A stretch of DNA of 64,000 nt from positions 4,836,001 through 4,900,000 of the forward strand of contig CM074128.1 in the NCBI GenBank assembly GCA_037178625.1, in the 5' to 3' direction. This document shows, piece after piece, positions 40,401 to 51,039 of the stretch. The stretch is from Skeletonema tropicum (taxonomy: Eukaryota; Bacillariophyta; Thalassiosirophyceae; Thalassiosirales; Thalassiosiraceae). Below the pieces are notes generated by a model. That model worked only from the letters and a program-made list of their open reading frames with translations. It did not search any database and was not told the DNA's origin. Position numbers and translations under genes: made by a program. Numbering within the stretch: the stretch's first letter is position 1; every line of letters begins with the position of its first letter.

Positions 40401-40419
40401 CCCACGGCGCAGTGGTAGG

Positions 40420-40982
40420 ATCTTCCAGCAATCGATATTATCTACTCCTACAAACTGAAAGCTGAACCCAAACGTCTCTAGAGGCGTGCCCATCGACATT
40501 CGACATGGAGGTTGCACGTCCGTCCGTCACAACAAAAAATGTTCATCAACTTACGTGTTGAAGCGAGTCTTGCTAAATGAAGGTGAGAACCAGTGAGAAC
40601 CAAGACCAATGCAATTCCTCAAAGACAGTCGTCGTGAAATGCCTAAGTATATAGGACTTTTGCAAATATCAGTCATTTCAACACTTATCTGTGACTTGTT
40701 TCTTTCCGCTTGGTCTTGGCATTGTTGTTTCACATCCAAGAGTGACACACCATAAAATTTGGGAACACGTAACCTCCGTCCACCTCCTATCGAAATATCC
40801 TGTGCTCATAATCATAGATTTTGATAGCAATCGTTATCGTTAGGATTTCAAGCAACCGCTTTCATTGCCATTGCTATCGTCATCTTGATCTCTTGCTATC
40901 GCAGATTCGAGCTTCGCTCCGCTCCGTCAGACCCAACATTCTTACACACACCAGCACCAGCACCAGCACACAATCTCGCACA
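40420..40982. other. Intergenic / 5' region of the ferric reductase gene
   Basis: No gene supported. A frame open upstream of 40983 exists but its additional N-terminal residues are rich in Ile/Ser/Arg and not needed; a tandem CACCAGCACCAGCACCAGCA run lies just before the chosen start. Confidence 0.5.
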
Positions 40983-43752
40983 ATGAGCACCAACGTTGAC
41001 GTAGGCACCACTGCCACTGCCACTGCCACTGCCACTGCCACTGCCACTGCCACTGCCACTGCCACTGCCACTGCCACTGCCACTGCCACTGCCACTGCCA
41101 CTGCCACTGCCACTGCCACTGCCACTGCCACTGCCACTGCCACTGCCACTGCCACTGCCACTGCCACTGCCACTGCCACTGCCACTGCCACTGCCATTGC
41201 CATTGCTACAACCAAAAACAATGACTCAGAGAGTAGCGATCGCCCTGAACCGCAAGTGCTAGTGCTAGAGCAAGACGAGGAGAAGCAGACGCCCGTCAAA
41301 CGTATCAAGCTCAAGAGAGTTCCTAGTGCCCTCAATTTATCGAGACGCCCCAGTGCCCTACTCCAACGTAGCATGTCGCTTCGCAAGCGAGGCAAGAAGA
41401 AAAAGAAGAGTGGCAACTTTCACTACCGCAGCAGACCAACTCCACCCGAGAGGATTGAGGTAGATGTGGGTGTGCAAGATGAGAGCGAAAGCTCGAAGTC
41501 AAAGCCGCCAAGTTCGCCCAAGCGCCTTACACCATGGATCAACTACGAAGTCTTCCAATGGACATGGTTCCTCACTCTCTGCGTCCTCGCCATTGCAGAC
41601 AGGTTCGCTTGGAACGTTTGGCCTCGGCAGACGTACACAATCGGTGCTGGCTCTGCCGGGTCAGATCGTTTGTCAGGATTCAAACCAGGTTAGTATGCTT
41701 GTGCTTGTGCGGTTCTATGATGTATATGTATACAGTCCTTCTTGTTCTTGTCAGACTAAACATATACACACGCATGACTGCGCTTCTGATCTCTCTCTCT
41801 CTCTCCCTCTTTTCCGTATCTGCATCTTTCAGGTCCTTGGTCTGTCGTCCTTTACGATGCACTTGCTCGAGTAAGCGGTAGATATTCAATCATCTGTTAC
41901 AACTTCCTCCTCATCACGAGGTTGGAATGTCTTGAGCATCTCTTGACTTCCTCCTTTGTACGCAAGTATGTGCTTGATACAAGCAACATTGTCAATGCTA
42001 ACATTCGTTTGCATACTTGGAATGGAGTTATGCTCTGCGTGATGACTCTTTTACATGTTTGGAGTATCTTGTTCCCTTGTATTACACATGGATACACCGC
42101 TGTGGTTGTACCTGGAGTATGGGAGTGGCCTGCTTCAGAGAGGACTCCTGTCAAACTCCTGTCAAATGCAGCGTCAGTGATGAGCCAGGGTGTTGGCCTG
42201 GGGACGCTAATCCCGGTGAGGAGATATTGTGTACCTTATGCATGAAAATCATCTACTTTTACATTTACATATAGTCTCACGCTCACATTGTATTGTTTCT
42301 ATCTCTAATAAATACCGACGCAATTCCAAAGAACTAAAGCAGATGGGGTTGCAGGTTGACGATGTCTTCCGTATGGTTGAGATGACAATCTTCCTATGTA
42401 TCCTTCTTCCAATCAGTGTACGTTGGTTTGCTACCAAGTGGCATGCAGGAATACATCTTCACCGTTTCGTCAATCTCGTCTACTTTGTTGACATTGTTCG
42501 CCGACATTCCCATCCTCACTCATGGATCTTGAATACGCCAGTATTTGTCCTTTACCTCCTTGACAAGCATGTCTTCACTTACTTTTACAAGAGAAACAAA
42601 TCACCTGCGATGAAAAGGGTCAGACTTGGGGAAGATTTTATGGTGCTTTACTGGGACTCTCCCTATGGATTCACCGATACTGTTGGACCAGACTATTCTC
42701 TCCTCATGAACAATTCATCCTTTCTTGAACAAAAGCATGTCTTCACTTGTTTCGAGAATCGTTCTGGCAGGGGGTTGGAAGATGCCAACGAGGAGGAAGA
42801 TGAAGATGGAGTAGACAGTTATGAAAATGAAGCGGATGATAATCACAAATGGACAGTTGGCGTTGTCATTCGCGTCTTCCGCCGTCCCCGTTCCCCAGTC
42901 CTTGGTGCAAGAGACCGGGTTTCACATACGCAACGGATGTATGATGAAGAACCCCTTATGCTTGTGACAGGTCCACGTCAGGGAGAAATGTCTGAAATGG
43001 TACGTTCAATCTCATTGCGGGCTGTTGTTGTTTCTTCTCGTGATCTGGCATCAGCGTTCGTCTTATTTCATTAATCGTACCCCCATATTTTTCCCTTCTA
43101 ACAGATACGCCTCGAGCTATTGCGTGATCGCGATGCAAAGCTTGTTTTGCTTGGAGCGGGGTCTGCCATTAACTTTATCCTCGACGCACTCCAATGGTGT
43201 ACCGTGAATACACCCGCAAGGCGAATGGTCTCACTTGTCTACACCACTCGAGACTATGACCTCTTCCAGTGGGCTATGTCTGCGATCTCGATTCTTGTCC
43301 CAGTGTGTGAGGCTAAAGGCATCTTCTTTGATGTAAAGATGGCATTCACTGGATCTATGACAGAGGATAGTAGCCACGATATTGAATCAACTGCCCATAC
43401 CAATATGGTCGATTCATCGTCAATGCATGGGTCTATGCATGATACTATGCGCTCCGATCGTGGTGAAATCAATGCTGCATCAGGACATAGCATGGGTGCT
43501 TCTGCACATGGCATCGGTGGTTCAAAACATGGCATGAATGCTTCTACTCATTCCACTCGCAGTATCTTGAGTCGTAACAAGTCTGTGAGGACTCAACCAG
43601 GCAGGTTTGACTTGTACGGAGAAATCGAACACAAGTCAACTGTATTCTGCCAGGGTTCTGCTGGGTTGAAGGATGCAGTTGAAGCTGTTTGCAAGAAGGT
43701 CGGGGCTCGCTTTTATGGCGGACGAGGAGGAGCGAGGGAGGATTTGGTGTAG
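40983..43752 (+). CDS. Ferric reductase / NADPH-oxidase-like flavocytochrome
   Basis: Exons 40983-41688, 41833-42215, 42343-42999 and 43105-43752 join in phase to 797 aa. After MSTNVDVG comes a long Ala-Thr dipeptide run, then a basic cytosolic region ([17 protein letters not shown]). The membrane domain has paired haem His candidates in NIRLHTWNG to TLLHVWS (14 apart) and, after [14 protein letters not shown], in [16 protein letters not shown] and [10 protein letters not shown]. The C-terminal half has substrate-side and nucleotide-binding motifs: MLVTGPRQG and [19 protein letters not shown], and ends with [14 protein letters not shown], like ferric-chelate reductases. It should pass electrons from NADPH through FAD and two haems across a membrane to iron or oxygen. 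A long insertion after FTGSMTED is rich in Ser, His and Met ([20 protein letters not shown]). The 42216-42342 intron is the least certain. Confidence 0.82.
41006..41205. repeat. Coding hexamer microsatellite (GCCACT)n
   Basis: About 33 uninterrupted copies of ACTGCC, ending in degenerate GCCATTGCC. It lies in frame near the start of the ferric reductase gene and encodes an alternating Ala-Thr run of over 60 residues; length changes would add or remove residues without shifting frame. Confidence 0.97.
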
Positions 43753-44402
43753 AGAAATATGATTTATAGCTGGAGCAGAGCATCGCTGCTCTGCTCTAAA
43801 GCTTATCTTGGGGTTGTATTGTTTTGCCTTGTTTTGTATTGAATCTATCTATTCCATCAGTTGAAGTTGGCATTGGGGATTGAGTGCCATTATTTTTAAG
43901 TATAGGCTGATGATGTGCACATGATATACTGTGTATCTGCGACAGCCTCTACGTTGTTTCTCAAAGTAGTTAGCGTTTGGTTGGGATACTCACTCTCTAA
44001 GAATTAGTCAATCGTTATCATGTGTACACGCTCTGATCTCTGATACTCCATTTATTCTATCTATCGACCCACACAGTAAGTTCACGACATCAATCCAATT
44101 GCTTTGTGATAATACCCCAACAAGCATCATGGCGCGCTGCCAGCAAGTCAAAAAATGAATCTCATCAGATCATCTAACGAGGCGCTGCACGCAATAATGC
44201 AATCCGCATGGGCAGTGCTAATACTTATGCGTCTATGCAGCGTAGTACAAGGATAGGGTCACTCTCCTCTGAAACTTTTTGATTAGCTTTGGGGAGTTCG
44301 AGCAACGTAGGAATTAATATCTGAAGAGGCGGGAGCGGGAAAAGATCCTCCTATTCCACTCCTACCACTTCACACTTCTTATGCAACTGACTTGTGTCGG
44401 TG
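43753..44402. other. Intergenic with a shared 27-bp word
   Basis: No gene seen. The 27-bp word beginning ACGTAGGAATTAATATCTG at 44305-44331 is identical to 19274-19300. Here it is about 72 bp before a start codon; there it is about 73 bp before the start codon of a minus-strand gene. Confidence 0.6.
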
Positions 44403-45980
44403 ATGATATCCTCTCTGAACTTCTTCCCTCACAACAGTGAAGCAATGGCCAATAGCAACAGCAACAGCAACAGCAGATCTCAGAATCCTCACCAGTGGAC
44501 TATGCTGGCATTTTTTGCAATATCCTTCTGCCTTGTGATACCAACCTTTATCATTCTGGAGATCTTGACCAATTCATCTCCTCCAAATGAGGCCGAGTTG
44601 CCAATAATAATTGGCCCAAAGAACGCTGGGAATGATCATCAACTCCGTGATATTGACCGGCTGCAACGAATGAAAGTTATCGAGGGCAACAACATCAACA
44701 ATAACAACAATAACGAAGCAGTATCCAATAGCAACAGCCATCAGAACAATAACAAACCAACATTAAAACGCACCTACAACCAAACATCCTTCCCCGGCTT
44801 CTCCAACACACTCACCACAGTCCGATGCGGAGGACACTCGGCACCAACCTGTGCCGACTGTCCCAATGGCAATGGAGCCGCATGGTGCAATGGTGAATGT
44901 GAATGGGATTCCAAAACACATAGCTGTGGAACATCTTCCAAATTGGCACATATTCATCCAGATTATTTCAAAATTATTCAACGGTATGCATTCCAACCCG
45001 TCATGACCAACTCTGGAGAATATGTCAATATTATCATGGTCCGTTCCCCATTCCGTGATGATGACGATGAATCACTCTACCATTACTACAAACATGAAAT
45101 TTTATTCCTGGGTATCTCCAGCTTTGAATCATTCCCATTAACTTCTCCCAACCCCTATTCGGCAAAATATGACTCTAGTTATTATTTGAATATGTTTCCG
45201 GGATTTTTACACATGATGCATCAACCAGCCGAGTATTTTCCGGAAAATGTGACGACTATTTTAATGTCGCAGTCGGATTTTAATTTGGAGGAACCGTACT
45301 TGTTTGGACAACGACGTCAGCAGGAGCGACAGCAGCAACAAGCACAAGGTACTACCGAGATTCTCTATGACTTTGTCTATTCTGGTGGAGATCAAGATGT
45401 CGAAACGGATTGTGTCGGCTGGGCATCCTACAACAAAAACTTTTCATTTGTCCGTGAGGCATTGGAAGTGATGTGCAGTGATGAATTCAATGTGACTGGT
45501 GTATTAGTTGCAAACAAGAACAAGGCGAATACCAAGGCGTGTACCATCCCCCCCTCTTGTGAAGGGAAGATTGTCCAAACGACATTTTTGGATCAGCGTC
45601 AATTCTTTACATATCTGTCACAGGCACGGTGGGCATTCCTACCACAAATTTGTGACGCTAGTCCTCGAGTGAGTACGCAGGCATTGAGTATGAACAAGCC
45701 ATTGTTGATGAATCGGAATATTATGGGTGGATGGAAGTATCTCTTACCGGGGGTGACGGGAGAAGAGTTCCATGATATTCATGACTTTCGAGCGCAGCTG
45801 AGGAAGATACTGGATAATACACGGGGGAATAACAATCCGTATAAGCCGCTCGAGTTTGTACGAGAAAATTATGGAAATGCTATTGCTGGTGTGCGATTGT
45901 TGGAGTTTGTGATGTCACATTGGGGAGATAGAATAGACCTGCCCGATGGAACAAAGTTTCTTGTACCAACTGGTGCTTGA
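44403..45980 (+). CDS. Exostosin-like (GT47-type) glycosyltransferase, type II membrane protein
   Basis: A single-exon 525-aa protein. A short Ser/Asn-rich cytosolic end precedes one membrane anchor (MLAFFAISFCLVIPTFIILEIL), then an Asn-rich stem and a small Cys-rich module (CGGHSAPTCADCP, NGAAWCNGECEWD). The catalytic domain shows the exostosin-type C-terminal pattern: DFVYSGGDQDVE, GWASYNKNFSFVREALEVM, FLDQRQFFTYLSQARWAFLP and QICDASPRVSTQALSMNKPL, where the acidic residue and following R-V-S-x-x-x-L bind the nucleotide sugar in this fold. It is likely a Golgi enzyme of polysaccharide or glycoprotein synthesis. Start: first ATG of the frame; a second Met at 44445 is possible. Confidence 0.75.
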   Translation: MISSLNFFPHNSEAMANSNSNSNSRSQNPHQWTMLAFFAISFCLVIPTFIILEILTNSSPPNEAELPIIIGPKNAGNDHQLRDIDRLQRMKVIEGNNINNNNNNEAVSNSNSHQNNNKPTLKRTYNQTSFPGFSNTLTTVRCGGHSAPTCADCPNGNGAAWCNGECEWDSKTHSCGTSSKLAHIHPDYFKIIQRYAFQPVMTNSGEYVNIIMVRSPFRDDDDESLYHYYKHEILFLGISSFESFPLTSPNPYSAKYDSSYYLNMFPGFLHMMHQPAEYFPENVTTILMSQSDFNLEEPYLFGQRRQQERQQQQAQGTTEILYDFVYSGGDQDVETDCVGWASYNKNFSFVREALEVMCSDEFNVTGVLVANKNKANTKACTIPPSCEGKIVQTTFLDQRQFFTYLSQARWAFLPQICDASPRVSTQALSMNKPLLMNRNIMGGWKYLLPGVTGEEFHDIHDFRAQLRKILDNTRGNNNPYKPLEFVRENYGNAIAGVRLLEFVMSHWGDRIDLPDGTKFLVPTGA

Positions 45981-46100
45981 TTTCGGATTTGAACCTGTTC
46001 TTGTCTTATCGACGGACTTATTCTATAATTTTATCTATTCAATTTCGAATTGCCCAAAGCAGTCTATAACATTATCTATATACAACTGGATAAACCTGCA

Positions 46101-47378
46101 TTAGTGTTGAAGTTTCGCATCCACCTTTAAATGGTCCAAGTCATAAACATCCGAGATGCAATCACCCTCTCCACGAATCACCAACTTATCCTCATACACA
46201 TCCACAATAGCATACGTCCGAATAGGCGGCGAGCTTTCCAAAACCGCCTCCACCGATCGAAAATGTATGCCACTCTCTTCATCACGTACATACCCTCCTT
46301 TATGAGCATGTCCCGAGAAGGATGCAATGACGACATCATTATACGAGCGTAATATCTCCAATACTTCGTCGTAATTCCAAACAAGACAAGTAGGCCAAGT
46401 CGATTTCGGATGTATCGGTTGATGAGAAAAGACAATCACTTTCTCACCACTGGCCCTTGCCACATCCAGAGTTTGACGCAACCATTCCAATTGAGGCTCA
46501 TCAATCCCACCATTGAACGCCACAAATCGTCTCGCGACACCCTCCAATCCCTCTGGTGAGTTTTCTTCGTGTGGATAATTGTGATTGTTGGCGGATAAGA
46601 TTTCGTGTGCTCGGTGTCGTTTATGGGAGGAGTCGGGACAGCGATCTAATAGGCATAGATCGTAGGTGTCTAGGACTAATGCACGAAGTTTCATTGATGA
46701 TGATTGCTCCACATCTTTATTTTTCTGGTGGTTGTTGCGATTCTCCATCAAATATGTATAATACCCTACCAAATCACCAGATTCCTCGAGTGTAAATGGT
46801 ATACCAAGCTTTTCTTTCAGTCGCTCTCGAGATAAATTGTACAATTCGTGATTTCCATAAGTATGTAGCATTTTTCCACTGTAGGCACTTAATGATTGCA
46901 ATACGTTATCAATGGCATCGTGACCAACGCTAATCTTATCACCATTATCACTGTTTGTTGTTTCTACCTCCTCGGCAAAACTATCCACATCACCACCCCA
47001 TCGTCCAACATCGGCACACTTTCCATCAATAATATCACCCATATTCACCACACAATCCACATTTTCCTCTTGAAAATGCTGAGCGGCAAATGCCGCCGCC
47101 TCCATGGCATGACGATAATACCGTGCGTTCCCGGTGAAGGAATGTCCATCGGGGATGGGTGCATGTTGTATATCTGTTAATAGGCCAAAGGTGTAGGCTG
47201 GTGGTGTAGCGTTGTTGTCGTCACCGTTTACGCTGTTACTGCTACTACTACTTAGCGGATGCGTTCTTCTCTGTAGCGGCGACATATTATTGAGTTTTGT
47301 ATTGGTGAAGGAAATTGAGAGCTGGAGATGATGATTGGTGAGCAAAAGAATGATCAGCTCGAGACGAAGAGGAGACAT
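46101..47378 (-). CDS. ADPRM-like: ADPRM-type metallophosphoesterase (ADP-ribose/CDP-alcohol diphosphatase)
   Basis: A single-exon 425-aa calcineurin-like phosphoesterase. Metal-binding motifs occur in order: TDIQHA near residue 68 (D-x-Q/H), NMGDIIDGK, YGNHELYN, FSHQPIHP and FSGHAHKGGY. TDIQ and the ARYYRHAMEAA segment following it are typical of the Mn2+-dependent ADP-ribose/CDP-alcohol diphosphatase group, which hydrolyses ADP-ribose, CDP-choline and related nucleotides. A hydrophobic N-terminus (ELIILLLTNHHLQLSISF) could be a signal peptide or organelle presequence. The C-terminal IHFRSVEAVLESSPP also fits. A single GAATCCTAGGATTC palindrome lies just upstream of the start. Confidence 0.88.
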   Translation of the reverse strand: MSPLRLELIILLLTNHHLQLSISFTNTKLNNMSPLQRRTHPLSSSSSNSVNGDDNNATPPAYTFGLLTDIQHAPIPDGHSFTGNARYYRHAMEAAAFAAQHFQEENVDCVVNMGDIIDGKCADVGRWGGDVDSFAEEVETTNSDNGDKISVGHDAIDNVLQSLSAYSGKMLHTYGNHELYNLSRERLKEKLGIPFTLEESGDLVGYYTYLMENRNNHQKNKDVEQSSSMKLRALVLDTYDLCLLDRCPDSSHKRHRAHEILSANNHNYPHEENSPEGLEGVARRFVAFNGGIDEPQLEWLRQTLDVARASGEKVIVFSHQPIHPKSTWPTCLVWNYDEVLEILRSYNDVVIASFSGHAHKGGYVRDEESGIHFRSVEAVLESSPPIRTYAIVDVYEDKLVIRGEGDCISDVYDLDHLKVDAKLQH

Positions 47379-47847
47379 TGATACTGAATCCTAGGATTCG
47401 TGAGTCGTGAGGGTTTTCCTACGGAAAACCGGCGGCACTGATTTACTGCTAAGTTGTGCTGGTAGGCTGAAGAAAATTTTTGATGATATCTAATGGATGG
47501 GCATGGATGGTGGAAAAAGTCCTCGGTTGTTGGTCGCCGTAGCACACCTGACGCACGCGGATGGTGAGTTCGACACGAAGCCAGTGGGGCGGAGGGAATT
47601 ACTGGTCCCTTTATTGATGGTGGAGAAAACAAAATGATGAAAGCAATGATTGTTGTTTGGTGTTAGCTACGTGAGGAAGTTGACAAAACAATGATCATTG
47701 CGGCTACCAAGCTATCCCCCAAAAGAGCGGGAAGTGTCCAAGAGATAGTGCCTAACTACTAGAGCGATACGCTCCGCTGGAATCGAGGAAAATGGGTAGG
47801 TGAAAGGCCGCAGCAAGTGCGGATCTTGGCTCCCTATGAGGCGCTGC
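47379..47847. other. Intergenic between ADPRM-like gene and repeat element
   Basis: No gene seen. At 47388-47401 a lone GAATCCTAGGATTC palindrome followed by GTGAG matches the position in element copy 1 (6211-6229) that precedes GGGGGCTGCACATCG. This suggests that copy 2 of the element once began here and was later split by about 440 bp. Confidence 0.4.
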
Positions 47848-48810
47848 ACATCGAATCCTTGGATTGTCCGAATCCTAGGATTCCTGCCTCCGAATCCTAG
47901 GATTCCTGCTCCGAATCCTAGGATTCGCCGGCTCTGATCCATCGAATCCTTGGATTGATGATTGATGGGCGAAGATGAAGACACCTATTACGATATCGCT
48001 GCTATGCAGCAGTAGAGAAGGAGGGGCATCAAGTAATTGCAAAGGCAACCAACCCGCTCCCTCGCCTCTAATATGATTAAAGACGATGGCTTAGTCATCT
48101 GGAGCGGAAGGAAACGCCACGACGTCGCCTACACGGTACAAAAAGTTTGCATAATTATTCGTTTCCGTCGAACACAACAATCAACTACAATTCAATGCAA
48201 ACGGCGAAGATATCGATCAAACAAGCATTACAAATTCATTATTACGATAACATGCATCCGTGGGAGCCATATTAATGATAGATTGAGGGGAATATGACAT
48301 CTATCAAGTATTACTTCTAATAATTTACATCACATACCAACAATTAATAATAACATAGTCTATCTGATACTTTAAACTCTGTAGTATGTACCACCAAGAC
48401 ATGCACATCCATTAGAAGCGTATGATTGAATGGTACATGAATAACAACTCATTTGTTGTTATTGACTTTGTTGTTATCGGCTATCTCGAGTGCTGATTAT
48501 TGCGTACTCTGGATGTGAAAATTAAATTATGTCGGTCAACGTGTGTATTGGCGATGGTAGCGCCGAGAATAATAACGGTCAAGAGAACATCGTCGGCATA
48601 ATAATCTAAAATAATATGAAGTAAGTATCTGCTATGTTGTTGCTGCAGCAGTAACCCTCTCTAGTAGGTGTTACTTCATCATCGTGGAGTTCTTTTTCAA
48701 GCGAGCCTTGCCAGAATCCTAGGATTCGGACGTCAAGTTTTATCGAATCCTAGGATTCGGAGCAGGAATCCTCTAGGATTCGGAAATCCAAGGATTCGAT
48801 GTAACAGATC
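47848..48810. mobile_element. Palindrome-rich inverted-repeat element, copy 2
   Basis: From CTGCACATCGAATCCTTGG at 47848 to GATGTAACAGATC at 48810 this matches 6229-7203, including three GAATCCTAGGATTC palindromes on the left and a similar cluster on the right. Differences are small: a few substitutions, loss of CGACCGACCATGAT, and one palindrome broken by an inserted CT (AATCCTCTAGGATTC at 48767). The left terminal GATCTGTTAC sequence of copy 1 is absent here, so the copy is truncated or split. Confidence 0.85.
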
Positions 48811-48899
48811 GATGACGATGGGCGCGGCGGCGGGTGCATGCTGACGAGTGACGATGATGTTGTGATGAGTGCATCTTTCGCATGCTGCCATCATATATT

Positions 48900-49045
48900 T
48901 CGGGCGATCGGGCGCAAAACCCCAACTTTGAGGAGCAAGATTATCACCAAATCAGGTATTGAAATGACAATACTGAACACCAGTACGAGCTCTGGTACCC
49001 AAATGATTTTTCTTGGGGGATTCCTTGGGGCAGAAAAGGGAGTAT
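48900..49045. repeat. Dispersed repeat, copy A
   Basis: CCCCAACTTTGAGGAGCAAG through GATTCCTTGGGGCA matches 52215-52335 at roughly 80-90%, including a 39-bp identical core around GGTACCCAAATGATTTTTC. Frames across it are not conserved as protein. It may be an old mobile-element fragment. Confidence 0.8.
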
Positions 49046-49071
49046 AACCCGCATTCTTTCTACATACTATA

Positions 49072-49142
49072 AGAATTATGCATGTTGTGACACATACATA
49101 ATGATCACTATGTATTATGCATGTTGTGACACATATATAATG
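49072..49142. repeat. Short tandem duplication
   Basis: TTATGCATGTTGTGACACATA occurs twice, at about 49075 and 49114, followed by CATAATG or TATAATG. Purpose unknown. Confidence 0.85.
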
Positions 49143-49162
49143 TATCTCGAATCTCGATCGCT

Positions 49163-49700
49163 TCTCGATAAAGGCCTTGCGCCGCGCCAAAATCTTCGTT
49201 TTTTGGAACCGGAGCCTTTTTTCAATTTTTTTGTTAGTGAAATGCTCTAGCTTTGGGCCAAAATGGCCAAAATTATATTTTGGGGGGTTGCCGAGTATGC
49301 TTTTCCAGTATCACCATCCTTTTGTCGACCCTAATGGGGGTTCTATACATATGTTGGCTGTAAAATAATTCCAATGCTCCGCTGAGAAATGCATGTGAGA
49401 GTCCACAAGCTTTTTGCTGCACAAATTTGGCAGGCCCATCAAAGCTAGTACCAAGCTAGAGAGCACCTTCAAATGCATATCTCGACAAAAATATAAGGCT
49501 TCACCACCTGCCCCTCAGTATAAATACTCTCATAATAGTCACCTAAAGGATAGTATCTCGGGACAAGCATGTAAACCACTTCCCTGAAACTTAATTTTGG
49601 CCACCATTGCCCAAAGCTAGAGCATTTCACTAACAAAAAAATTGCGGGAAAGGCTCCGGTTCAGAAAAATCGACGCGCACGGCCTTTATCCTCCTTTATC
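49163..49700. mobile_element. Inverted-repeat element (MITE-like), ~540 bp
   Basis: The left arm, from CGATAAAGGCCTTGCG near 49168 to GGCCAAAATTAT near 49277, is complementary to the right arm at about 49598-49705. Perfect shared cores are TTTTTTTGTTAGTGAAATG, CTCTAGCTTTGGGC and GAACCGGAGCC. The arms are about 105 bp, 85-90% alike by eye. The interior of about 320 bp is non-coding. No clear target-site duplication; TCCTTTATCGCC near the right end and TCTCGATAAAGG at the left may define the ends. Confidence 0.82.
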
Positions 49701-49817
49701 GCCTCCAAACTCAAACTGCAAACTGCAATCCTTACTTATTCTGTAATGTTCTAGTTGTCTTTGGGTATCCCGGAGGTATACCGGTGTATTCAATTTTGAC
49801 TCTCCATTATTTTTATT

Positions 49818-50847
49818 ATGCCCATTCATCAGTATTCCTTCCTAATCAAGAAACAGCGGCGCTGCATCATTGTTGCTTCTGTTACAATTCTAATGTGGGC
49901 AGCCGCACTCATCTTTAATGTTGTGCCTCTGCTGGAGGAGGGTTCCTACTTCGGGGGGGGGGGGGTATTGAGAACCACACCCGCCATTTAACGATCCATG
50001 CGCCAATGTACTATGAAAATCAACGATCGTTTCGAAGAGGCCAATTGAGAGAAGATGCTTCATTGTGTTCCTACATGTCCCTAAAACTGGTGGAGTGAGC
50101 ATAGTCGACAACATCAAAAGAAGTCCAGCAAGCATGAAATATTTCATCCATAAAATGGGAGGAAGAAAGGCATGGAAAAGTGGGAAGGCATACATTGATC
50201 AATATTTCTCCATTCCAACAAGTACTACTATTGGAGAGAGGAAACAATCAGTATTTCTAGAAATTCACACGCTATCACCATCGTTTATGAGCATGCTTGA
50301 TGTTTTACAAGCTTGGAGAACAAGTGCCAAAGAAAATGGTATGGAGCTGTTCGTATTTACTACTCTGCGTGAACCTGTATCTTGGGCATTGAGTGCTTTC
50401 AATTACGCCCATAGACAAAAAGTGAGTGAGTTGAGAATGAAGAATTCAAATGCTACCACCATAAACGTGGCTTTGAGAGACCTTGCCCAAGAGAATCCAC
50501 AGTGCTCATTCTTAGCCCATTCCTGGATGTACCCTCAACCGCAACGAAGCCGTTGGCTACCAAAGGAGGAAGACTGTGATCTTCTCTTCGATGCAATGAA
50601 AAGACATATTGATTTCGTTGGTACAACTGAGCATCACCAAGATACAGTAGAAATGCTGATATACTTACTTGGTTTACCCAACAATTTTACATTCATACAC
50701 GAGAATGCGGCTGGTACCATCAATGATTCAAGCATTAGGTATAACGAGATGACCAACGGAACAATTCAGTTTCACAAGAATATCTCTCTGTTGGATTACA
50801 AGCTGTATGAGGATATTCAGTCAGAGTGGAAAATAGGTTTTGGCTAA
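49818..50847 (+). CDS. Type II membrane sulfotransferase
   Basis: The catalytic part (from about 50038) has the PAPS-binding motifs of carbohydrate 2-O-type sulfotransferases: FLHVPKTGGVS (5'-phosphosulfate loop) and FTTLREPVSWALSAFNY (3'-phosphate site). It has no ATG of its own. A fitting 5' exon starts at 49818: MPIHQYSFLIKKQRRCIIVA continues as a single membrane anchor (VASVTILMWAAALIFNVVP). Joining it across a GT-AG intron of about 73 bp (49965-50037; an acceptor at 50049 also works in phase) gives 318 aa. The exon ends in a run of 13 G, encoding Gly, exactly at the donor. The enzyme would sulfate glycans in the Golgi. The alternative is that the G run hides a frameshift. Confidence 0.75.
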
Positions 50848-51039
50848 AAGATCATTTTTTGGTTGAAGATGTAACTAAATATACTAAGTAGAGATACCCT
50901 TGAATGGACCTCACGGAGATGACATTAAGCAAAGCTATTTTTTCCTCTGTCAATGTTCTGCTGGGTCAAATATATTCATACTCAACAGAAGCCCATTTCG
51001 ACTTCAAATAAAAACTACCTTTTAACCCCATTCGCAAGC

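Noticed and set aside
40880..41416. Minus-strand 178-codon frame with an Ala-Val run
   Set aside because: It is the antisense of the coding hexamer repeat in the ferric reductase gene, which has clear splice sites and domains on the plus strand.
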